Shown piece after piece: positions 29,422 through 39,536 of a DNA stretch of 64,000 bases. The first letter of the stretch is position 1; each line of letters begins with the position of its first letter. Source of the DNA: Halomonas sp. H10-9-1. Its GTDB lineage: Bacteria > Pseudomonadota > Gammaproteobacteria > Pseudomonadales > Halomonadaceae. The stretch lies in contig NZ_JAMSHO010000001.1 of the NCBI RefSeq assembly GCF_040147005.1, positions 620,001 to 684,000 on the forward strand. The letters run 5' to 3'. The position numbers were made by a program, and so were the translations under genes. The notes under the pieces were generated by a model, which had not been told where the DNA came from, did no database searches, and saw only the letters and a program-made list of their open reading frames with translations.

Positions 29422-29637
29422 ATGCCTTCTGTCAAAGTACGAGATAACGAGCCGTTTGACGTCGCGCTGCGTCGCTTCAAGCGTTCCTGTGAAAAAGCCG
29501 GTGTTCTCTCCGAGGTGCGTCGTCGCGAGCACTATGAGAAGCCGACTGCGGAGCGCAAGCGCAAGGCGGCGGCTGCCGTCAAGCGTCACGCCAAGAAGCT
29601 CCAGCGTGAGCGCAAGCGCTTCGAACGGCTCTATTGA
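29422..29637 (+). CDS. rpsU: 30S ribosomal protein S21
   Basis: 71 residues, exactly the enterobacterial length: [19 protein letters not shown], then [16 protein letters not shown] and a very basic C-terminus ending [10 protein letters not shown]. It is the first gene of the macromolecular-synthesis cluster rpsU-dnaG-rpoD. A strong hairpin terminator follows before dnaG, so S21 should be made in excess over primase, as in E. coli. Confidence 0.98.
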   Translation: MPSVKVRDNEPFDVALRRFKRSCEKAGVLSEVRRREHYEKPTAERKRKAAAAVKRHAKKLQRERKRFERLY

Positions 29638-29689
29638 TCCGTACTGGAGACGTCGGGGCCCCGGGCCCGGGCGGTCTCAGGAGGACGCC

Positions 29690-29722
29690 AAGCGGCCGCC
29701 ATCCGGTGGCCGCTTGTTTTTT
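29690..29722 (+). terminator. Intrinsic terminator between rpsU and dnaG
   Basis: An 11-bp stem (29690-29700 with 29705-29715, one G-U pair) around ATCC, followed by G and six T. It corresponds to the partial terminator known between rpsU and dnaG in E. coli, which lowers primase expression. A complete stop seems unlikely since no clear new promoter was seen in the 70 bases before dnaG. Confidence 0.88.
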
Positions 29723-29790
29723 CCGGGTCGGTGGCGACTGCCGTCGGCCCAGGGTGATCACACCGCAGTCGTCGAGGTGATCCGACTTCA

Positions 29791-31650
29791 ATGGCCGGAC
29801 AGATTCCCCAGCGTTTCATCGATGAGCTGCTTGCCCGCGTCGACGTGGTCGAGGTGGTGGGTGAGCGAGTCCAGCTCAAGAAGGCAGGGCGCAACTACTC
29901 GGGCCTGTGCCCGTTCCATCAGGAGAAGACGCCGTCGTTCACCGTGAGTGCCGACAAGCAGTTCTACCACTGCTTCGGCTGCGGCGCCCACGGCAGCGCC
30001 CTGCGTTTCCTGATGGAGTATGACAAGTTGCGCTTTCCCGAGGCGGTGGAGCAGCTGGCCGGCCGCCTGGGAATGGAGGTGCCCCGCGAGGGCGCCGACG
30101 ACCCGCGTGCCCAGGCCCGGGAGCGCAAGCGCAAGGAGGGCGTGAACCTCCTCGAGCTCTCGGCGAGCTTCTTCCGCGAGCGGCTGAAGATGCCCGAGGG
30201 GCAGGGGGCCCGGGAGTACCTGGAGCGTCGCGGCCTGGCGTCGGAGGTGATCGAGACCTTCGGTGTCGGCTACGCCCCGGACGCCTGGGAGAGCCTCAAG
30301 CGGCATCTCGGTGAGCGCGGCATCGGCGAGGCGGTGCAAGTGGAATACGGCCTGCTGGTGCATCGCGAGGAGAGTGGGCGCACCTATGACCGCTTCCGCG
30401 ACCGGGTGATGTTCCCGATTCGCGATATCAAGGGGCGCACCATTGGCTTCGGCGGCCGGGTGCTGGGCGATGCCAAGCCCAAGTACCTCAACTCGCCGGA
30501 GACTCCGGTGTTCCACAAGGGGCGCGAGCTCTACGGCCTCTATGAGGCGCGCCAGGCCGATCACCGCCTGGAGCGGGTGGTGATCGTCGAGGGCTACATG
30601 GATGTGGTGGCCTTGGCCCAGTTCGGCATCCGCAATGCGGTCGCCACCCTGGGCACCTCCACCAGCGAGGAGCATCTCGGTCGACTGTTCCGGCTGGTCA
30701 ACGAGGTGGTGTTCTGCTTCGACGGTGACCGTGCCGGCCGCCAGGCTGCGACTCGGGCGCTGGAGACGGTGCTGCCGCTGATGATCGACGGGCGCCAGGC
30801 GCGTTTCCTGTTCCTGCCCGAGGGGGAGGATCCGGATACCCTGGTGCGGCGCGAGGGCAGCGAGGCCTTCCAGGACCGCATCACCTGCGCCAGCCCGTTG
30901 TCGGAGTTCCTCTTCGACCAGGCGGCGGCAGGCCGCGACCTGGCGCGCATCGAGGAGCGTGAGCGCTACGCCAGCCAGGTGCTGAAGGCGGTCGGGCGCT
31001 TGCCGGACGGGGTGCTTCGGTCGCTGATGCTGAGCGAGTTGTCGCGGCGTACCGGTGTCGAGGCGGCGAGTTTCTCGGCCCTGTTGGCAAGGGATGCTGG
31101 CGTCGCGGGACGAGAGGCGCGCGACGCCCGGCAGGAGTCACCCTCCATGGATGGGCTGGAGGGCGGCGTGTCGGAGGCGCCCTCGCCCCGGGGCGAGGGT
31201 GCTGCCGTGCAGGCGCGCCGCACCGGCGGGGCCTTGAGCCTTGCGTCGCGCACCCTGCAACTGTTGCTGCACGAGCCGGCGCTGGTGGCGCGGTTACCCG
31301 AGGAGGACGACTGGTGCCCGGAGGAGGACCCCGATGGCGTGCTGTGTCGTGAGGTGATTCGCCTGCTGAGGGCAGGCGGCTACCGTAGCCCCCAGGTACT
31401 GCTGGCGCACTTCCATGGCAGCCCGGAGGGTGAGCGCCTGGCGGCACTGGCGCGGCGTGAGCTGCTGATTCCGAAGTCGGCGCGGGGCGACGAGCTGGAG
31501 GGGCTGGTGAGTCACTTCCGGCGGCATCGCCAGCGGCGCTCGCCCCAGGAAGAGTTCGACGCACTGCTGGCCAGGGAGAAGGCGGGGGAGCGGCTGTCGC
31601 GGGAGGAGAAGCAGCGGCTGATGGTGCTGATCACCGAACTGCACCGCTGA
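29791..31650 (+). CDS. dnaG: DNA primase
   Basis: 619 residues. An N-terminal CHC2 zinc finger (Cys40, His43, Cys61, Cys64), the catalytic core with KYLNSPETPVFHKG and the TOPRIM motif VVIVEGYMDV, and the C-terminal DnaB-interacting region. Between core and C-terminus (about residues 435-480) there is a proline/glycine-rich linker encoded by GC-rich inverted repeats, including the 20-bp palindrome at 31180-31199. It makes RNA primers at the replication fork. Confidence 0.96.
   Translation: MAGQIPQRFIDELLARVDVVEVVGERVQLKKAGRNYSGLCPFHQEKTPSFTVSADKQFYHCFGCGAHGSALRFLMEYDKLRFPEAVEQLAGRLGMEVPREGADDPRAQARERKRKEGVNLLELSASFFRERLKMPEGQGAREYLERRGLASEVIETFGVGYAPDAWESLKRHLGERGIGEAVQVEYGLLVHREESGRTYDRFRDRVMFPIRDIKGRTIGFGGRVLGDAKPKYLNSPETPVFHKGRELYGLYEARQADHRLERVVIVEGYMDVVALAQFGIRNAVATLGTSTSEEHLGRLFRLVNEVVFCFDGDRAGRQAATRALETVLPLMIDGRQARFLFLPEGEDPDTLVRREGSEAFQDRITCASPLSEFLFDQAAAGRDLARIEERERYASQVLKAVGRLPDGVLRSLMLSELSRRTGVEAASFSALLARDAGVAGREARDARQESPSMDGLEGGVSEAPSPRGEGAAVQARRTGGALSLASRTLQLLLHEPALVARLPEEDDWCPEEDPDGVLCREVIRLLRAGGYRSPQVLLAHFHGSPEGERLAALARRELLIPKSARGDELEGLVSHFRRHRQRRSPQEEFDALLAREKAGERLSREEKQRLMVLITELHR
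31180..31199. repeat. Perfect 20-bp GC-rich palindrome inside the dnaG linker
   Basis: CCCTCGCCCC at 31180-31189 is followed directly by its reverse complement. A shorter inverted pair (CCCTCC/GGAGGG, 31141-31163) lies just before it. Both fall in the coding sequence for the primase interdomain linker (EAPSPRGEGAA), a place where insertions are tolerated. It resembles small palindromic elements that are common between genes in GC-rich bacteria. Confidence 0.6.
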
Positions 31651-31690
31651 CCGGGAGGTCAAAAAAAGTGGCCATGGATTGGCCCTGCGG

Positions 31691-31717
31691 TTGATTTCTC
31701 TCCTAATATCCCCACAT
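31691..31717 (+). promoter_or_regulatory. Possible heat-shock (sigma-32-like) promoter upstream of rpoD
   Basis: TTGATT (31691-31696), then 13 bases, then CCCCACAT (31710-31717), which resembles the sigma-32 -10 box CCCCATNT. E. coli rpoD is known to have a heat-shock promoter within dnaG. The -35 match is limited to TTGA. Confidence 0.3.
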
Positions 31718-31813
31718 AGGAGACGGCGCTTGGCACCGGCGTAACCTGACAACCTAACACACCTGAATGACCGCGCAAATAGATCGAACTGGCAGAAAGG
31801 TGCTTTCTGGCGC

Positions 31814-31819
31814 TATAAT
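31814..31819 (+). promoter_or_regulatory. TATAAT -10 box of the rpoD promoter
   Basis: A perfect TATAAT 72 bases before the rpoD start, in a 240-base gap after dnaG that contains no gene. No consensus -35 is present at 16-18 bases; the bases there are GGCAGA/TGGCAG. It indicates that rpoD has its own promoter besides read-through from rpsU-dnaG. Confidence 0.5.
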
Positions 31820-31890
31820 GTTCGGCTTTACGAGTTTTCTCCACCCAGCGCTTCAGGTGCTTCATTCTTCTTCGTCGAGATAGGGTTTCT

Positions 31891-33723
<1,833 letters not shown>

Positions 33724-33747
33724 CGAGGCGGGCACTGCCCGTTGATG

Positions 33748-33820
33748 AAAAGCCCCCGCAGCCTGAATTGAACTGACCCCCAATAGTGGGGTGGTTCATT
33801 CAGGCTGCGGGGGCTTTTTG
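33748..33820 (+). terminator. Long intrinsic terminator after rpoD
   Basis: The outer arms 33748-33768 and 33798-33818 pair perfectly over 21 bp and run from AAAA into a T5 tract. The interior (33769-33797) is itself folded: GAAC/GTTC and CCCC/GGGG with a 7-base loop. The whole is about twice the size of a usual terminator. Its near-symmetry means it could also serve the minus-strand gene ending at 33858. Confidence 0.88.
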
Positions 33821-33857
33821 CTGGCTGGAGGGCGGCGGGCGAGTGGCTCGCCCGGGG

Positions 33858-34508
33858 TCAGCTGGCCCGGCGCGCCAGTGCCCAGCGGCGGGCCAGCAGG
33901 ACCAGCTCGATCACCGCGATCAGCAGCAGGGCATAGCCGAACAGCTCCACCACCTCCTCGGCGGCGCTCTTGAAGTCGCGCAGGTAGTTCTCCTGCAGGA
34001 TCGCCTGCCAGAAGTCGCCACGTCCGTAGAGGCGCGAGAAGACGTAGGTGGTCAAGAAGCCCGCCGCGAACAGCCCGAAGGAGAGGCTGTTGGCGTAGGC
34101 GGCGAACTCGGCCACGAAGGCGCGCCGGTTGCGGATGACCACGAACAGGATCGGCAGCAGCGTCAGGCTGACCAGCAGCTGCCAGGCACCATCGAAGACG
34201 TGGGTGTCAAGGTGGACGTCCTGCTCGCGGATCAGCGAGGCCGCCAGCAGCCCGAACAGCAGCAGGGCGACGAGGCGCAGCTCGCGAAGCGCGAGCATTA
34301 CGTAGAGCAGCAGGATCGAGGCGATGGCCAGCAGGGCCGTCTGGGCCAGCTCGGTGAGGCCCCGCTCGGAGAAGCGGTCGGCGGGGAAGTGGAGGGCCTC
34401 GAGGTAGACGCCCTGGGCCAGGGCGCCCACCAGCAGGATATAGAGTGTGGCGCGCAGGCAGGTGGCCCCGAAGCCGATCGGCCAGGAGGCGGGAGGCGGA
34501 GGTGACAT
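33858..34508 (-). CDS. Unrecognised multi-pass membrane protein
   Basis: 216 residues. I do not recognise the family. Hydrophobicity suggests six helices: near residues 15-35, 50-68, 74-90, 108-125, 142-160 and 188-206. Short charged loops separate them; one contains RNRRAFVAEFAAYANSL and one YGRGDFWQAILQENYLRDF, and the last helix is followed by RRWALARRAS. There is no signal peptide or enzymatic motif. It stands alone, convergent with rpoD and divergent from the LivGFKHM operon. GC content and codon use look like the neighbours. Some small integral-membrane families of unknown function in halomonads have this outline. Confidence 0.7.
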   Translation of the reverse strand: MSPPPPASWPIGFGATCLRATLYILLVGALAQGVYLEALHFPADRFSERGLTELAQTALLAIASILLLYVMLALRELRLVALLLFGLLAASLIREQDVHLDTHVFDGAWQLLVSLTLLPILFVVIRNRRAFVAEFAAYANSLSFGLFAAGFLTTYVFSRLYGRGDFWQAILQENYLRDFKSAAEEVVELFGYALLLIAVIELVLLARRWALARRAS

Positions 34509-34674
34509 GGTGCTGGGTCCGGCTTGACGTGTAAGCGCATCATTTTACCGGGCTTTGTGCGCCGCGGCGAACCCGGATGGCGACTTGTTTGCAAGCTATT
34601 GATATTTCGGGGTCTACACCATTAGTCGAGTTTGCACCTTGGGCCTATTGCCCCGCCGCGGGCTCTTCTCTAGC

Positions 34675-34688
34675 TTACGTTAACGTAA
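34675..34688. promoter_or_regulatory. 14-bp palindromic operator candidate upstream of the Liv-type operon
   Basis: TTACGTTAACGTAA is a perfect palindrome about 96 bases before livG, in an AT-richer stretch of the 275-base gap. Its form resembles operators of MerR- and TetR-family regulators of branched-chain amino-acid and fatty-acid catabolism (LiuR-type sites contain two ACGT halves). No such regulator gene is in the window. Confidence 0.5.
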
Positions 34689-34783
34689 AGTACTGGCGCG
34701 ATGCCGGCGCCGTCCGAAGCGGATGGCACAACAACGACAACAAGCACCACGGCGGGTCCCACGGGGCCCCGAGAGGACGATCC

Positions 34784-35557
34784 ATGACCCAGGCGTTCAT
34801 TCTGGAGACTCGCGGGTTGACCAAGGAGTTTCGCGGCTTCACCGCCGTGGACGACGTCAACCTGCAGGTTCAGGAGGGGCATATCCATGCCCTGATCGGC
34901 CCCAACGGGGCCGGCAAGACCACCGTCTTCAACCTGCTCACCAAGTTCCTGCCGCCCACCCGCGGCGAGATTCTCTATCGCGGCAAGCCCATCACGCGCA
35001 TGAAGGCCAACGAGATCGCGCGCCTGGGCCTGGTGCGCTCCTTCCAGATCTCCGCGGTGTTCGGTCACATGACCGCGCTGGAGAACGTGCGGGTGGCGCT
35101 GCAGCGCAAGCTGGGCACCTCCTTCCACTTCTGGAAGCCCGAGAGCAGCCTCGATCACCTCAATGCGCGCGCCCTGGAGCTGCTCGACCAGGTGGGCCTC
35201 GCCGAGTACGCCGACGTGCTCACCGTGGAGATGCCCTACGGCCGCAAGCGCGCCCTGGAGGTGGCCACCACCCTAGCGCTCGAGCCCACGGTGATGCTGC
35301 TCGACGAGCCGACCCAGGGCATGGGCGCCGAGGACGTCGATCGCATCGTCGAGCTGATCCGCCGCGTCTCGAAGGGGCGCACCGTGCTGATGGTGGAGCA
35401 CAACCTGAGCGTGGTCAGCCGGCTGTGCGACCGCATCACCGTGCTGGCGCGCGGCAGCGTGCTGGCCGAGGGCGACTATCAGGAGGTGTCGCGCAACCCC
35501 CAGGTGCGCGAGGCCTACATGGGCAGTGAAGCGGCGGAAGAGGAGGCCAGCGCATGA
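34784..35557 (+). CDS. livG: Branched-chain-amino-acid-type ABC transporter ATPase (LivG-like)
   Basis: 257 residues from the ATG at 34784 (AGAGGACG upstream). The ABC ATPase has Walker A GPNGAGKT (39-46), the LivG-type signature region MPYGRKRALEVATTLAL in place of LSGGQ, Walker B VMLLDEPTQGM and the switch histidine in MVEHNLSVV. It is the first gene of a five-gene operon in the order livG-livF-binding protein-livH-livM, which differs from the E. coli order. The substrate is not determined; the family also moves short-chain amides and urea. Coupled to livF by ATGA. Confidence 0.88.
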   Translation: MTQAFILETRGLTKEFRGFTAVDDVNLQVQEGHIHALIGPNGAGKTTVFNLLTKFLPPTRGEILYRGKPITRMKANEIARLGLVRSFQISAVFGHMTALENVRVALQRKLGTSFHFWKPESSLDHLNARALELLDQVGLAEYADVLTVEMPYGRKRALEVATTLALEPTVMLLDEPTQGMGAEDVDRIVELIRRVSKGRTVLMVEHNLSVVSRLCDRITVLARGSVLAEGDYQEVSRNPQVREAYMGSEAAEEEASA

Positions 35558-36300
35558 GCCAGGCAGCCGAGGCGATCACCGAGTATCGCGACCTCGACGG
35601 TGCCGAGATGCTGCGGGTCAGCGACCTGCACGCCTTCTACGGCGAGTCGCACATCCTCCACGGCGTCGACTTCGACGTGAAGCGCGGCGAGCTGGTGACC
35701 CTGCTCGGCCGCAACGGCGCCGGGCGCAGCACTACCCTCAAGGCGATCATGAACATGGTCGGCCGGCGCACCGGCTCGATTATGATCAACGGCAACGAGA
35801 CGCTGAACATGAAGCCCCACCGCATTCCACGGCTGGGCATCGGCTACTGCCCCGAGGAGCGCGGCATCTTCTCGAGCCTCGATGTCGAGGAGAACCTGCT
35901 GCTGCCGCCCACGGTGCGCTCCGGGGGCATGAGCCTCGACGAGATCTACGCCATGTTCCCCAACCTCCACGAGCGCCGCCGCAGCCAGGGCACCCGGCTC
36001 TCCGGTGGCGAGCAGCAGATGCTGGCCATGGCGCGCATCCTGCGCACCGGGGCGCGGCTGCTGCTGCTCGACGAGATCACCGAGGGGCTCGCTCCAGTGA
36101 TCGTCCAGGCGCTCGGCGAGGTGCTGGTCAAGCTCAAGGAGCGGGGCATGACCATCGTGCTGGTGGAGCAGAACTTCCGCTTCGCCGCGCCGCTGGCCGA
36201 CCGTCACTTCGTGATGGAGCACGGTCGCATCATCGAGGAGATCAGCGCCGCCGAACTGCCGTCGCGTCGCGACCACCTCAACGCCCTGCTGGGGGTGTGA
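35554..36300 (+). CDS. livF: Branched-chain-amino-acid-type ABC transporter ATPase (LivF-like)
   Basis: 248 residues. The Walker A motif reads GRNGAGRST (52-60): the invariant lysine is arginine at position 58. The remainder is normal, with LSGGEQQMLAMAR, Walker B LLLLDEITEGLAPV and LVEQNFRFA. The second ATPase of the transporter. The Lys-to-Arg change recurs in a subgroup of LivF proteins as far as I recall, so it may be tolerated because LivG carries the canonical site. The start overlaps the livG stop. Confidence 0.88.
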   Translation: MSQAAEAITEYRDLDGAEMLRVSDLHAFYGESHILHGVDFDVKRGELVTLLGRNGAGRSTTLKAIMNMVGRRTGSIMINGNETLNMKPHRIPRLGIGYCPEERGIFSSLDVEENLLLPPTVRSGGMSLDEIYAMFPNLHERRRSQGTRLSGGEQQMLAMARILRTGARLLLLDEITEGLAPVIVQALGEVLVKLKERGMTIVLVEQNFRFAAPLADRHFVMEHGRIIEEISAAELPSRRDHLNALLGV

Positions 36301-36384
36301 CGGCGCGCCCGTCGCCCGGCAGTTTCACCACCGCCAACCGTATCGACAACAACAAACCGCCCCTCGTGGGCCACGGAGTCAATC

Positions 36385-37605
36385 ATGACCTTCAACCGCA
36401 AGATTCTCGCTACCAGCGTTGCCCTGGCCACCGCCACCCTGATGGCTACCGGTGCCCAGGCCCAGATGAGTGATGATGCCGTGCGCATCGGCTACCTGGC
36501 CGACATGTCCGGCACCTACCGTGACCTCGCCGGTCCCGGCGGCCTCGCGGCCCTGGAGATGGCCATCGAGGACTTCGGCGGCGAGGTCAACGGCGCCCCC
36601 ATCGAGGTGTTCAGCGCCGATGACCGCAACAGCGCCGACGTGGGTGCCAACACCGTGCGCGAGTGGTTCGACACCCGCAACGTCGACCTGGTCGCCGGCC
36701 TGGTGGCCTCCTCGGTCTCCATCGCTGCCACCAAGGTGATCGAGGAAAACGATGGCCTGGGGATTGTCTCCGGCTCTGCCGCCTCCAGCGTGACCAACGA
36801 GCACTGCACCCCCAACCATATCCACTGGGTCTATGACACCTACCCGCTGGCCAACGGCACCGCCAAGGCGGTGGTCGAGCAGGGCGGCGACACCTGGTTC
36901 ATGCTCACCGCCGACTACGCCTTCGGCCATGCCCTCGAGGGGGACGTGACCAAGGTGGTGGAGGAGAACGGTGGGGAGATCGTCGGTGGCGTGCGCCATC
37001 CCTTCCCGACCAGCGACTTCTCCTCCTACATCCTCCAGGCCCAGGGCTCCGGGGCCAAGATCGTCGGCCTGGCCAACGCCGGCGCCGACACCGTCAATGC
37101 CATCACCACCGCCAGCCAGTTCGGCCTGACCCAGTCCGGCCAGCAGCTCGCCGGCCTGCTGATCTTCCTCAACGACGTCCACTCCATGGGCCTCGAGGAT
37201 ACCCAGAACCTGCTGCTCACCACCGGCTGGTACTGGGACATGGATGACCAGTCACGCGAGTGGGCCGAGCGCTACTTCGAGCGGGTGGGTCGCATGCCGA
37301 CCATGGTGCAGGCCGGCATCTACTCCAGCACCATGCACTACCTGGAGACCGTGGCCGAGGAGGGCACCGATAACCCCGAGGCGATCCGCGCAGCCATGGC
37401 CGAGCGCCCGGTGGAGGACTTCTTCGCCCGCAATGGTCGCATCCGTGAGGATGGCCGCATGGTCCACGACATGTACCTGGCGCGCGTGAAGACGCCCGAG
37501 GAGTCCGAAGGCGAGTGGGACGTCTACGAGATCCTTGCCACCATCCCGGCGGAAGAGGCCTACCGCCCGCTCTCCGAGAGCCAATGCGAGCTGGTCAACA
37601 ACTGA
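36385..37605 (+). CDS. Periplasmic substrate-binding protein of the Liv-type ABC transporter
   Basis: 406 residues with a signal peptide (ATGAQAQ near residue 27). A type I periplasmic-binding fold (Peripla_BP_6): VRIGYLADMSGTYRDLAGPGG, SADDRNSADVGANTVREWFD and WFMLTADYAFGHALEGD. It should deliver an amino acid or a small amide to the LivHM permease. The binding-site residues do not allow the ligand to be named. It lies between the ATPase genes and the permease genes, 84 bases after livF and 55 before livH; the strong ribosome-binding signal is less obvious here. Confidence 0.88.
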   Translation: MTFNRKILATSVALATATLMATGAQAQMSDDAVRIGYLADMSGTYRDLAGPGGLAALEMAIEDFGGEVNGAPIEVFSADDRNSADVGANTVREWFDTRNVDLVAGLVASSVSIAATKVIEENDGLGIVSGSAASSVTNEHCTPNHIHWVYDTYPLANGTAKAVVEQGGDTWFMLTADYAFGHALEGDVTKVVEENGGEIVGGVRHPFPTSDFSSYILQAQGSGAKIVGLANAGADTVNAITTASQFGLTQSGQQLAGLLIFLNDVHSMGLEDTQNLLLTTGWYWDMDDQSREWAERYFERVGRMPTMVQAGIYSSTMHYLETVAEEGTDNPEAIRAAMAERPVEDFFARNGRIREDGRMVHDMYLARVKTPEESEGEWDVYEILATIPAEEAYRPLSESQCELVNN

Positions 37606-37660
37606 GCGGATGCGGCGTGGCGGCGGCGACGGCCGCCGCCCCTGACGGGAGGTCCATGAG

Positions 37661-38548
37661 ATGACAATGATATTCGGGGTGCCGTTGATGGTGTTCATGG
37701 GCCAGCTGATGCTGGGCCTGATCAACGGTGCCTTCTATGCCCTGCTCAGCCTGGGGCTGGCGGTGATCTTCGGCCTGCTGAAGATCGTCAACTTCGCCCA
37801 CGGTGCCATGTACATGCTGGGTGCCTTCGTGGCCCTGCTGGGCCTGCAGCACCTGGGGCTCAACTACTGGGCGGCGCTGCTGGTAGTGCCGCTGGTGGTA
37901 GGCGCGCTGGGCATGTTGATCGAGCGCTTCCTGTTGCGTCGCATCGCCCACCTCGACCACCTCTACGGGCTGCTGCTGACCTTCGGCCTGGCGCTGATCT
38001 TCGAGGGCACCCTGATCAACTTCTTCGGTGTCTCGGGCTCCAGCTACCCCACGCCCGAGGCTCTGCAGGGAGGCGTGAATCTCGGCTTCATGTTCCTGCC
38101 CATCTATCGCGGCTGGGTGCTGCTGGCGGCCCTGGCGGTCTGCCTGGCCACCTGGTTCATCATCGAACGCACCCGCCTGGGCGCCTACCTGCGCGCCGGC
38201 ACCGAGAATTCGGCGCTGATGCAGGCCTTCGGGGTCAACATGCCCCAGCTGATCACCCTGACCTACGGCTTCGGGGTGGCCCTGGCCGCCTTCGCCGGGG
38301 TGCTGGCCGCCCCCCTCTATCCGGTGTCGCCGACCATGGGGTCGAGCCTGTTGATCGTGGTCTTCGCCGTGGTGGTGATCGGCGGCATGGGCTCGATCAT
38401 CGGCGCGGTCATCACCGGCCTGGCCATGGGTCTGATCGAGGGCCTGACCAAGGTGTATTACCCCGAGGCCGCCAACACCGTGATCTTCGTGGTGATGGTG
38501 GTGATCTTGATGCTGCGTCCTGCGGGACTCTTCGGCAAGGAGGCGTGA
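37661..38548 (+). CDS. livH: Liv-type ABC transporter permease (LivH-like)
   Basis: 295 residues with about eight hydrophobic helices; GGGAGG lies upstream of the ATG. N-terminal LGLINGAFYALLSLGLAVIFG and KIVNFAHGAMYMLGAF are typical of LivH, and VVVIGGMGSIIGAVITGL near the C-terminus is the EAA-like loop that contacts the ATPases. It pairs with the LivM-like protein encoded five bases downstream to form the membrane channel. Confidence 0.9.
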   Translation: MTMIFGVPLMVFMGQLMLGLINGAFYALLSLGLAVIFGLLKIVNFAHGAMYMLGAFVALLGLQHLGLNYWAALLVVPLVVGALGMLIERFLLRRIAHLDHLYGLLLTFGLALIFEGTLINFFGVSGSSYPTPEALQGGVNLGFMFLPIYRGWVLLAALAVCLATWFIIERTRLGAYLRAGTENSALMQAFGVNMPQLITLTYGFGVALAAFAGVLAAPLYPVSPTMGSSLLIVVFAVVVIGGMGSIIGAVITGLAMGLIEGLTKVYYPEAANTVIFVVMVVILMLRPAGLFGKEA

Positions 38549-38552
38549 CGCC

Positions 38553-39536
38553 ATGTCGGCAACCCAGACCCTGACCCTCGCCATGCAGCGTCGCCGCCAG
38601 GCCAGGCTGCGTCGCAACGTTCTCTATCTGGTGCTGATCGGCATCGCCCTGGTGGCGCCCTTCGTGGCCTACCCGGTGTTCCTGATGAAGGTGCTGTGCT
38701 TCGCGCTGTTCGCCTGCGCCTTCAATCTGCTGCTCGGCTACGCCGGCCTGCTCTCCTTCGGGCATGCCGCCTTCCTGGCCACCGGCGGCTACTTCACCGG
38801 CATCATGCTGGCCAGTTACCCGGGGCTGACCCCGGAGCTGGGCATCCTGATCGGCACCTTCGCCGCCGTGGTGCTGGGGACCCTGTTCGGCGCCCTGGCG
38901 ATTCGCCGCCAGGGGATCTACTTCGCCATGGTGACCCTGGCGCTGGCGCAGATGATGTTCTTCTTCTTCGTCCAGGCGCCCTTCACCGGCGGCGAGGATG
39001 GACTGCACGGGGTGCCGCGTGGCGAGCTGTTCGGGCTGATCAGCCTGAACAGCAACCTCAACATGTACTACTTCGTGCTGGCGGTATTCGTGATCGGCTT
39101 CGCGATCATCCAGCGCGCCGTGCACTCGCCCTACGGCCAGGTGCTCAAGGCGATCCGCGAGAACGAGCCGCGCGCGGTGTCGCTGGGCTACAACGTCGAC
39201 GCCTACAAGCTGGTGGCCTTCGTGCTCTCCGCCGGCCTGGCGGGGCTGGCGGGGTCCACCAAGACGGTGGTGTTCCAGCTCGCCTCGCTGACCGATGCCC
39301 ACTGGCACATGTCCGGCGAGGTGATCCTGATGACCCTGCTGGGCGGGGTGGGCACGCTGTTCGGCCCGCTGGTGGGGGCCGGGGTGGTGGTCAGCCTGCA
39401 GACCCAACTGGCCCAGTCGCCCTTGGGCAACTGGGTGAGCGTGATCCTCGGCGCCATCTTCGTGATCTGCGTGCTGAGCTTCCGCAGCGGCATCGTCGGC
39501 GAGATCCAGAAGATCGCGAAGAAGAACTTCAAGTAA
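38553..39536 (+). CDS. livM: Liv-type ABC transporter permease (LivM-like)
   Basis: 327 residues. Family landmarks include LLLGYAGLLSFGHAAFLATGGY, YFAMVTLALAQMMFF and ILMTLLGGVGTLFGPLVGA, with NEPRAVSLGYNV before the ATPase-contact loop. The N-terminus carries a basic stretch (QRRRQARLRRN). It completes the operon. The last eight bases overlap the tail of the convergent LysR gene, and a terminator hairpin follows within that gene's coding sequence. Confidence 0.9.
   Translation: MSATQTLTLAMQRRRQARLRRNVLYLVLIGIALVAPFVAYPVFLMKVLCFALFACAFNLLLGYAGLLSFGHAAFLATGGYFTGIMLASYPGLTPELGILIGTFAAVVLGTLFGALAIRRQGIYFAMVTLALAQMMFFFFVQAPFTGGEDGLHGVPRGELFGLISLNSNLNMYYFVLAVFVIGFAIIQRAVHSPYGQVLKAIRENEPRAVSLGYNVDAYKLVAFVLSAGLAGLAGSTKTVVFQLASLTDAHWHMSGEVILMTLLGGVGTLFGPLVGAGVVVSLQTQLAQSPLGNWVSVILGAIFVICVLSFRSGIVGEIQKIAKKNFK

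Noticed and set aside
34784-39536. Urea transporter (UrtABCDE) as identity of the Liv-type operon
   Set aside because: Gene order and the absence of urease genes do not support urea; the binding protein lacks features that would allow this call.
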